A stretch of DNA of 37,563 bases, from assembly GCA_963813355.1 (NCBI GenBank), contig CAWEYS010000031.1, forward strand, positions 1 through 37,563, read 5' to 3'. Positions within the stretch are counted from its first letter, which is position 1. Each line of letters begins with the position of its first letter. This document shows, piece after piece, positions 32,476 through 37,563 of this stretch. Under the pieces are notes generated by a model that made no database searches, was not told where the DNA came from, and worked only from the letters and a program-made list of their open reading frames with translations. Position numbers and translations under genes: made by a program. This stretch comes from DATAGF01 sp963813355. GTDB taxonomy: Bacteria > Actinomycetota > Thermoleophilia > Miltoncostaeales > Miltoncostaeaceae.

Positions 32476-32975
32476 CAGCGGTTCCTCACCTTCTCGTCGG
32501 CCGTCGCCACGGCCTCGGCCATGGCGGCGCGCACGGCGGCGACGCGCCGGGCCAGCTCGGGGTCGGAGATCGCCAGGATCTGGGCCGCCAGCAGGCCGGC
32601 GTTGCGGCCGCCGTCGATGGCGACCGTCGCCACCGGCACGCCGCGTGGCATCTGGACGATCGACAGCAGCGAGTCGAGACCGTCGAGGGCCGAGCTGCGC
32701 ACCGGCACGCCGATCACCGGGAGCGTGGTCACGGCCGCGAGCATCCCCGGCAGGTGGGCGGCGCCGCCGGCCCCGGCGACGATGACGCGCAGGCCCCGGT
32801 CGGCCGCCTGGGCGCCGTAGGAGATCATGTCGTGCGGGGTCCGGTGGGCGGACACGACCCGCACCTCGTGCGGCACGCCCAGCTCGCGGAGCACGTCGCC
32901 CGCCCCGCCGACCACCGGCAGGTCGCTGTCGCTGCCCATGACGACGCCGACGAGCGGAGGGCCGGTCGCGGCCAT
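32475..32975 (-). CDS. purE: N5-carboxyaminoimidazole ribonucleotide mutase
   Basis: 166 residues, class I PurE. VGVVMGSDSDLPVVGGAGDVL (phosphate-binding SDSD), VRVVSAHRTPHDMISYGAQA (the SAHR motif with catalytic His), VIVAGAGGAAHLPGMLAAVTTLPVIGVPV, then LDGLDSLLSIVQMPRGVPVATVAI, all family hallmarks. It converts N5-CAIR to CAIR in purine synthesis, following PurK. The ATG overlaps the stop of purK (TGATG), giving stoichiometric expression. Octameric cytoplasmic enzyme in relatives. Intact. Confidence 0.96.
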   Translation of the reverse strand: MAATGPPLVGVVMGSDSDLPVVGGAGDVLRELGVPHEVRVVSAHRTPHDMISYGAQAADRGLRVIVAGAGGAAHLPGMLAAVTTLPVIGVPVRSSALDGLDSLLSIVQMPRGVPVATVAIDGGRNAGLLAAQILAISDPELARRVAAVRAAMAEAVATADEKVRNR

Positions 32976-34153
32976 CAGAAGCCCACCGCCGCCGCCGCGC
33001 GCCGGGCCCGGGCGAGGGCGTCGCCGGCCGAGTCGCCGAGCGCCGTGACGTGGCCCATCTTGCGGCCCGGCCTGACCTGCGCCTTGTCGTACAGGTGCAG
33101 GTGCGCGCCCGGCACGGCCAGCGCGCCCGCGACGTCGGGCTCCGCCGGCCCGGTGCGCGAGCCGAGCAGGTTGACCATGGCGGCCGCGGGCGCCCGCAGG
33201 CCCACCTCGCCCAGCGGCAGGTCGAGCACCCCGCGCAGGTGGTTCTCGAACTGGGAGGTCTCGGCGGCCTCGATCGTGTAGTGGCCGGAGTTGTGGGGGC
33301 GGGGCGCGAGCTCGTTGACCAGCACGTCGCCGCCGGGCAGCAGGAACATCTCGACCCCGGTCACGCCCAGGCCGTGGGCGGCCGCGGCCGCCGACCGGGC
33401 GATCTCGCCGGCCCTCCCGGCGGCGTCGGCGGCGATCGGGGCCGGCGCGACCACCTCGTGGCAGACGTGGTTCGCCTGGACGGTCTCGACCACCGGGTAG
33501 GCGGCCTCGGCGCCTCCCGGGGATCGCGCGACCATGACGGCAAGCTCGCGCTCGAAGCCCACGAGGCCCTCGGCCAGCACGCCGTCGCCGCCGTCGAGGC
33601 GGGCGAAGGCCTCGCGGGCGTCCGCCTCGTCGCCGCAGGTCGCGTTGCCGTAGCCGTCGTAGCCCAGGCGGCGGGCCTTGAGCATCAGCGGCCAGCCGAG
33701 GTCGCGGCCGGCGGCGGCGAGGTCGCCGGGCCGCTCGACCACGATGAAGGGGGCCGTCGGCAGGCCCGCGTCGCGCAGGAGCCCCTTCTGGAGCGCCTTG
33801 TCCTGCACCGTGCCGAGCGCCCCGGCGTCGGGCCGCACGGGGGTGCCGGCCGCCTGCACGGACGCGAGCGCGCCGGCGTCGACGAACTCGTTCTCGAGCG
33901 TCACGACCCCGCACGCGGCGCCCAGGCGCCGCACCGCGTCGGCGTCGCGCCAGTCGCCCTCGACGAGCCCCGCGGCCATGGGGGCGGCGGGCTCGTCGGG
34001 CCGGCCGAGCACGGCGACGCGGACGCCCAGGGGCCAGGCCGCCAGGCAGGTCATCCGCGCGAGCTGGCCGGCGCCGGCGATGCCGACGTCGTACCCGCGC
34101 GCGGGCGGGGCGCCGCCCTGCGTGGGCGTGGTTGCCGGCTGCGCGACGGGCAC
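32975..34153 (-). CDS. purK: N5-carboxyaminoimidazole ribonucleotide synthase
   Basis: 392 residues, ATP-grasp. DVGIAGAGQLARMTCLAAWPLGVRVAVLG is the N-terminal preATP-grasp fold; VVTLENEFVDAGAL; LGTVQDKALQKGLLRDAGLPTAPFIVV begins the ATP-grasp; WPLMLKARRLGYDGYGNATCGDE has the ATP-binding Lys and Gly loop; VEMFLLPGGDVLVNELAPRPHNSGHYTIEAAETSQFENHLRGVLDLPLG holds the metal-binding Glu/Asn. It makes N5-CAIR from AIR, bicarbonate and ATP. GTG start 6 nt after TAGCGT (34160-34165), so leaderless; an inverted repeat lies upstream. Confidence 0.95.
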   Translation of the reverse strand: MPVAQPATTPTQGGAPPARGYDVGIAGAGQLARMTCLAAWPLGVRVAVLGRPDEPAAPMAAGLVEGDWRDADAVRRLGAACGVVTLENEFVDAGALASVQAAGTPVRPDAGALGTVQDKALQKGLLRDAGLPTAPFIVVERPGDLAAAGRDLGWPLMLKARRLGYDGYGNATCGDEADAREAFARLDGGDGVLAEGLVGFERELAVMVARSPGGAEAAYPVVETVQANHVCHEVVAPAPIAADAAGRAGEIARSAAAAAHGLGVTGVEMFLLPGGDVLVNELAPRPHNSGHYTIEAAETSQFENHLRGVLDLPLGEVGLRAPAAAMVNLLGSRTGPAEPDVAGALAVPGAHLHLYDKAQVRPGRKMGHVTALGDSAGDALARARRAAAAVGF

Positions 34154-34159
34154 CGCGCC

Positions 34160-34194
34160 ACGCTATCAGCGGTCGTTCACAAATCCCGAACGAC
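34160..34194 (-). promoter_or_regulatory. purK promoter with inverted repeat
   Basis: Minus strand -10 TAGCGT (34160-34165), 6 nt from the GTG. Upstream GTCGTTC-N9-GAACGAC (34172-34194) has perfect 7-bp arms and covers the -35 position, where no good hexamer is seen. The CGAAC core recalls the Bacillus PurBox, but the similarity is weak; a repressor or activator of purine genes could bind it. Confidence 0.5.
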
Positions 34195-34303
34195 ACCTAT
34201 ACGAGGCGGCCCACGTCCTGCCGGCGATCGACGGAGCGCGCCTGCCCCTGGTGCGATGAGAGGCGGTTGACCGCCGCAGCCGCGTCTGATGGTGTCGGCG
34301 GCG

Positions 34304-34331
34304 CGGAGGGGACCCCTCCGAAGACCGGAGG
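34304..34331 (+). promoter_or_regulatory. Competing hairpins at a ribosome binding site
   Basis: CGGAGGGG (34304-34311) and CCCCTCCG (34313-34320) form a palindrome around one A. The right arm's CCTCCG (34315-34320) can instead pair with CGGAGG (34326-34331), which contains the Shine-Dalgarno of the gene starting at 34336. The two pairings exclude each other, so this leader could expose or hide the ribosome site. Confidence 0.4.
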
Positions 34332-34335
34332 CCGA

Positions 34336-35886
34336 GTGCGAGCGGGGGCGTGCATCCTCGGAGCCGTGGCGGCGCTGGCGCTGGCCGCCGTGCCCGCGGT
34401 GGCGGTCGCCCCGGGGAGCGGGTGGGGCCCCGACGTGCGGCTCGCCTCGAACGTCGACAGCTTCGACTCGGCGCTCGCCGCCATGAGCCTCGACGACGAC
34501 GCGATCGTCGGGTGGACGCGGTTCACGAACAGCGGCCGGACGGCCCTTGTGCGGCGGCGGACCGGGCCGCGCGGGATCTGGCAGGCGCCGGTCTCGCTTG
34601 GGGCCGGGCGCCTGGTGGGGCTCGCGATGGACCGGGACGGGGACGCGCTGGCCGTCAAGCAGGCCGGCTCGGCGCCGCCCCGCGCGACGCGCATCCGCCG
34701 CGACGGGTCGCTGGCCACCTCGCAGCTGGGCGCGGCCGGGCGCGTCGCCCGGGTCCTCGAGGTCACGCTCCGGCAGGACGGCCGCGCCGCCGCGCTGGTC
34801 CTGCGCCCGGGCGGCACGGCGATGGGATACCTCGTCCAGGACGGCCCGGGCGAGCCCTGGAGCGGCCGCGGTCCCGACCTCCCCATCCCCGGCCCCGACG
34901 ACCTCGTGACCGCGATCAACCGCGCCGGCCAGGCCGTGGTGGCCTGGGTGGACCCCGGCCGGCACGCCATCCCCGCGGCGACGCGGTACGCCCTCGGGAG
35001 CCAGTGGAAGCCGTTCCCGGCGGGCCTGCCGGGGTCGACGCCCGCCGCCGCGACCGTCGGCCGCCCCCGCGCCGTCATCGGCGACGACGGCTCCGCCGCC
35101 GTGATCTGGACCGTCTTCCCGGCGAACTTCAACGAGCCCGACACGGGCGCCGGATCGTTCATCAGGACCGGCCCCGGCCCGACCGCCGACGCCGTCCCGC
35201 TCCCCGTCCCCGGCCCCGTCGCCGGGACCGCCGTGTCGGGCACGGGGACGGCCATGGTCGCCTGGGCCGAGTCGATCTTCCAGAGCGACCTCTGGGCGAG
35301 CCGCTTCGCGCCGGTCACCCCGGCCTGGCCCATCGGCATCCGTCTGCTCGCCCCGGGCGACCGGCTGGACGAGGGCGCGTTCGCCGTCGACCCGGTCGGG
35401 TCCCGGCGGGGGCCGGTGCTCGTGGAGGCGTCGCTCGAGACCGGCCCCGGCCCCGACGGGCAGGTCGCTTTCGCCCGCGACTCGCGCGGCGCCCCTTGGG
35501 GCGCGCCGCGCGGGCTCACCTCCACCCGGGGCGTCCCGGCCGTCGTGGCAGGCGACCTCGCCGGGCTGGTCGCGCTGGCGGTGGACGACGACGGCACCCT
35601 GGTCGTGACGCCCTACGACCGGCTGCCCCGCGTCTCCAAGCTCACCGCCCGGCGGTCCGGCGGCCGCATGGTCGTGACCCTCACCCTCTCGCGGACCTCG
35701 CGCATGACCGGCACGATCCGCTCGCTCAGCTCCGGCTCCACGGTCTCGGTCGTCCCTCGCGAGGTGGCCGAGGGGAGGCGGACGCTCACGCTGAACACGG
35801 TCGGCCCGGGCCGCTACCGCCTACACCTCACGATGTGCGCGCGCGGCTTCGGGTGCGCCCCGGCGACCCGCATCGTGAGCGTCTGA
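34336..35886 (+). CDS. Secreted propeller-like repeat protein with C-terminal Ig-like domain (paralog A)
   Basis: 516 residues. GTG start with GGAG 5 nt upstream; signal peptide AGACILGAVAALALAAVPAVAVA. The body consists of repeated strand units, with GWGPDVRLASNVDSFDSALAAMSLDDDAIVGWTRF, ALVLRPGGTAMGYL, AINRAGQAVVAW, RAVIGDDGSAAVIWTV and GTGTAMVAWAES recurring at about 45-50-residue spacing, which suggests a beta-propeller of roughly six or seven blades. From about residue 430 a separate domain (VSKLTARRSGGRMVVTLTLSRTSRMTGTIRS) looks Ig-like or a surface-attachment module and is absent from paralog B. No enzyme motif; probably an exported binding or scaffold protein, family unassigned. A tRNA-Val-like copy follows 33 bp downstream. 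Confidence 0.82.
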   Translation: MRAGACILGAVAALALAAVPAVAVAPGSGWGPDVRLASNVDSFDSALAAMSLDDDAIVGWTRFTNSGRTALVRRRTGPRGIWQAPVSLGAGRLVGLAMDRDGDALAVKQAGSAPPRATRIRRDGSLATSQLGAAGRVARVLEVTLRQDGRAAALVLRPGGTAMGYLVQDGPGEPWSGRGPDLPIPGPDDLVTAINRAGQAVVAWVDPGRHAIPAATRYALGSQWKPFPAGLPGSTPAAATVGRPRAVIGDDGSAAVIWTVFPANFNEPDTGAGSFIRTGPGPTADAVPLPVPGPVAGTAVSGTGTAMVAWAESIFQSDLWASRFAPVTPAWPIGIRLLAPGDRLDEGAFAVDPVGSRRGPVLVEASLETGPGPDGQVAFARDSRGAPWGAPRGLTSTRGVPAVVAGDLAGLVALAVDDDGTLVVTPYDRLPRVSKLTARRSGGRMVVTLTLSRTSRMTGTIRSLSSGSTVSVVPREVAEGRRTLTLNTVGPGRYRLHLTMCARGFGCAPATRIVSV

Positions 35887-35918
35887 GCGGGAGGCGGCTG
35901 GTACAAAGCGGCGCTCGC

Positions 35919-35991
35919 GGGCGCTGAGCTCAGTTGGGAGAGCACCAGCTGGACAAGCTGGGGGTCACTGGTTCGAGCCCAGCAGCGCGGC
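35919..35991 (+). pseudogene. Decayed tRNA-Val copy
   Basis: Aligned to the tRNA at 37488: acceptor GGGCGCT now faces AGCGCGG, so the first two pairs are G-G; T8 is replaced by G; the T-stem pair at its base is A-C; the anticodon loop is TGGACAA, with G where U33 belongs. The promoter decayed too: TACAAA (35902-35907) replaces TACACT, losing the final T. D arm, anticodon stem and T loop remain intact. Loss of U8, acceptor pairing and -10 together argue against function. Confidence 0.75.
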
Positions 35992-36131
35992 TCGCCTCGC
36001 CGTCGCCACGGCCGGGGTGGCGCTGCGCCTGCTGTCGGGTGCCTCCTCGCGAGCCGCCGCGGCGCCGCCCCGCCTGGGCCACGAAGGGCCGGCATGAGGG
36101 CACGCCGCTTGACGCGCCCCGTGCCGTCTGG

Positions 36132-36149
36132 TCTCCTCGACCGAGGAGA
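36132..36149 (+). promoter_or_regulatory. Perfect palindrome before paralog B
   Basis: TCTCCTCG-AC-CGAGGAGA: 8-bp perfect arms, ending 24 nt before the ATG. Paralog A has a comparable G/C palindrome with CTCC/GGAG arms 15 nt before its start. It could be a hairpin or an operator; both would be shared regulation of the pair. The rest of 35992-36173 holds only a signal-peptide-like unstarted frame (ARLAVATAGVALRLL) near 35991-36096. Confidence 0.4.
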
Positions 36150-36173
36150 GGACATCCGGACCGGGAGCGGGGG

Positions 36174-37454
36174 ATGCGAGAGGGCGCGCGCATCGTCGTC
36201 ACCGCGGCCGTGCTCTCCGCCACGGCTGCGTCGGCCGCCGCCGCCGAGCCAACGGTCGGCTGGGGACCGAACCAGCGCTTGGGAACGAGCGTCGATGCGT
36301 TCTCTCCCACCCTCGCCGCGATGAGCCTGCGCGACGACGCGATCGTCGGATGGACCCGCCAGACGGGGACCCGCACCGCGCTGGTTCGTCGGCGGGTGGG
36401 GCCGCACGGGCAGTGGGCGCCCGCGACGGAGCTGGGCTCGGGGACCATCGCCGGTCTCGCCATGAGCCGCGCCGGCGCGGCTCTGGCGCTCGTGACGTCC
36501 GGGACCGCGGTGAGGTCGGCCAGGATCGCGACCGGCGGCGGGGTCACGACGGCGCAGCTCGGCGCGGCGGGCGCCGCCAAGCAGGTGCTCGGCGCCGCTC
36601 TGCGCGGCGACGGGACCGCGGTGGCCCTGGTGCTGCGGCCTGGCGGAACGGCCGTCCGCCTGCTCACGCAGACGGTCCCAGGCGGGCCCTGGAGCGCGTC
36701 GGGTCCCGACCTCGCCGTCCCGGCGGACTCCGACCTGACCGCCGCCGTGAACCGCGGCGGCCAGGCGGTCGTGGCCTGGCGCGCCGGCACGACGACGATC
36801 GCCGCGGCGACGCGCCCGAACCTCGGCGGCCAATGGCGGTCGTTCCCGGCCCTGCCGAGCGAGGTCCCGGCCGGGCCGACCGTCGTTTCCCCGCTCGCCG
36901 TGATCGGCGACGACGGCTCGGCGGCGGTGACCTGGACCGTCCTCGCCCCCAACTTCGACGACAACCGCGGGGCCGGCGCCTTCATCCCGGCCGGCATGAC
37001 CTCGACGCCGGCGGCGCTGCCGATCGCCGGCGCGCGGGTCGGCATCGGCGTGTCGCCGACCGGCACGGCGATGATGGCCTGGACCGACCCGGAGCTCGAC
37101 GGCGACCTCTTCGCCAGCCGCTTCTCGACCGTCAACACCAGCTGGCCGATCGGCATCCGCCGTCTCGCGAAGGGCGGCACCCTCGACGAGGGCACCTTCG
37201 CGCTCGCGGCGAGGACCGCCCGGCGCGGGCCGGTGATCGTCGAGGCCACGAACGAGACCGGCCCCGGCCCCGACGGCCAGGTCGCCTTCGCCCGCCCGCT
37301 GCGCGGCAAGCCGTGGGGGCCGGCCCGCCGCCTGCCCTCCAGCCGTGGCACGCCGGCTCTGGCAGCGGGCGAGCGGGCGGCCCTGATCGCCCTTGCGATC
37401 GACGACACCGGCGACGTCATCGTGGCGGCGTACGGCCGCAAGAAGGGGAGCTGA
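36174..37454 (+). CDS. Secreted propeller-like repeat protein (paralog B)
   Basis: 426 residues. ATG 36174 with GGGAG upstream; signal peptide REGARIVVTAAVLSATAASAAAAE. The mature protein aligns to paralog A from GWGPNQRLGTSVDAFSPTLAAMSLRDDAIVGWTRQ, through ALVLRPGGTAVRLLTQ, AVNRGGQAVVAWRAG, LAVIGDDGSAAVTWTVLAPNF and TGTAMMAWTDP to the shared NETGPGPDGQVAFAR block, but ends there with KKGS, lacking the C-terminal domain of A. No breaks in frame. It probably performs the same surface or scaffold role. Like A, it is followed directly by tRNA-Val, 33 bp downstream. Function unassigned. Confidence 0.82.
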   Translation: MREGARIVVTAAVLSATAASAAAAEPTVGWGPNQRLGTSVDAFSPTLAAMSLRDDAIVGWTRQTGTRTALVRRRVGPHGQWAPATELGSGTIAGLAMSRAGAALALVTSGTAVRSARIATGGGVTTAQLGAAGAAKQVLGAALRGDGTAVALVLRPGGTAVRLLTQTVPGGPWSASGPDLAVPADSDLTAAVNRGGQAVVAWRAGTTTIAAATRPNLGGQWRSFPALPSEVPAGPTVVSPLAVIGDDGSAAVTWTVLAPNFDDNRGAGAFIPAGMTSTPAALPIAGARVGIGVSPTGTAMMAWTDPELDGDLFASRFSTVNTSWPIGIRRLAKGGTLDEGTFALAARTARRGPVIVEATNETGPGPDGQVAFARPLRGKPWGPARRLPSSRGTPALAAGERAALIALAIDDTGDVIVAAYGRKKGS

Positions 37455-37467
37455 GCCGGCGGAGCGC

Positions 37468-37476
37468 TGGTACACT
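37468..37476 (+). promoter_or_regulatory. Extended -10 promoter for tRNA-Val
   Basis: TGG-TACACT (-10 at 37471-37476), ending 11 nt before the tRNA 5' end. The same spacing (11 nt) is kept in the decayed copy, whose -10 is TACAAA. Confidence 0.55.
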
Positions 37477-37487
37477 CCGCCGCTCGC

Positions 37488-37560
37488 GGGCGCTTAGCTC
37501 AGTTGGGAGAGCACCAGCTCGACAAGCTGGGGGTCACTGGTTCGAGCCCAGTAGCGCCCA
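37488..37560 (+). tRNA. tRNA-Val (GAC)
   Basis: Acceptor GGGCGCT pairs with AGCGCCC; T8 and A9 present; D arm GCTC/GAGC with loop AGTTGGGA; anticodon stem CCAGC/GCTGG around loop TCGACAA, anticodon GAC; variable loop GGGTC; T arm ACTGG/CCAGT with loop TTCGAGC; discriminator A. CCA not encoded. Position 33 is C instead of the near-invariant U. It ends 3 bp before the window edge. Confidence 0.85.
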
Positions 37561-37563
37561 TCC

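Larger units (their letters stand above)
34336..37560 (+). repeat. Tandem duplication: propeller-like gene plus tRNA-Val, two diverged copies
   Basis: Unit 1 is the gene at 34336-35886 with a tRNA-Val-like sequence at 35919-35991. Unit 2 is the gene at 36174-37454 with tRNA-Val at 37488-37560. The genes are paralogs over most of their length, the stop-to-tRNA distances are 32 and 33 bp, and the sequence just before each tRNA is shared: GCTGGTACA ... GCTCGCGGGCGCT. Unit 1 keeps an extra C-terminal protein domain; its tRNA has decayed. Confidence 0.8.

Noticed and set aside
35992..36131. Signal-peptide-like frame between the duplicated units as a gene
   Set aside because: The hydrophobic stretch has no start codon of its own and stops after about 35 residues; at most a remnant of an ancestral N-terminus.
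1..37563. CRISPR array, insertion sequence or prophage
   Set aside because: No regularly spaced direct repeats, transposase, integrase or phage structural genes were seen on either strand.

Overview
The window is very GC-rich chromosomal DNA (well above 70% by eye) with dense codon use ending in G or C, frequent GTG and TTG starts, tRNAs lacking an encoded CCA, F420-type flavoenzymes (PPOX and DDN families), class I PPK2 and a fused-type KorA/KorB 2-oxoacid:ferredoxin oxidoreductase. This suits a high-GC actinobacterium, most likely class Thermoleophilia (Solirubrobacterales-like). That placement is inference from gene content, not a computed phylogeny.

Layout. 0-4.3 kb: a VOC protein, two flavin enzymes and a divergent TetR regulator; a near-ideal promoter with two palindromic operators precedes the first flavin gene. 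4.3-7.3 kb: a small protein, a secreted SGNH-like hydrolase, tRNA-Cys, about 400 bp without a gene, a lower-GC SDR gene and small hypotheticals. 7.4-10.7 kb: a protein with two cyclic-nucleotide-binding folds overlapping a class II glutamine amidotransferase, then a DUF1059 protein and a Cds1-like PLP enzyme. 10.9-15.5 kb: a secreted subtilase, an FAD monooxygenase, a secreted glucosaminidase and a PPOX protein. 15.5-18.3 kb: PPK2, a DUF7144 fragment, the DUF3037/HipA_2-like pair and a HAD phosphatase. 18.3-24.7 kb: a sugar locus with a DeoR repressor and MFS permease divergent from a Gfo/Idh/MocA dehydrogenase, followed by an ABC importer (lipoprotein, ATPase, permease) and a strong nested hairpin. 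24.7-26.9 kb: MarR plus a DHA2-type MFS exporter. 27-29.7 kb: korAB. 29.7-34.2 kb: a lipoprotein phosphoesterase, MerR/VOC, a DDN-like protein and purE-purK. 34.3-37.6 kb: a tandem duplication in which each unit is a secreted propeller-like protein gene plus a tRNA-Val; the first tRNA copy has decayed.

Three themes run across the window. First, about a dozen otherwise intact genes carry one-base frameshifts, mostly in G/C runs, which points to sequence error rather than gene death; the spanning coordinates below describe the repaired genes. Second, many transcription units have a TANNNT-like -10 box exactly 6-7 nt before an ATG or GTG with no leader, implying leaderless mRNAs; this includes all four one-component regulators (TetR, DeoR, MarR, MerR). 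Third, several promoters carry clear inverted repeats in the spacer, giving concrete predictions for autoregulation.
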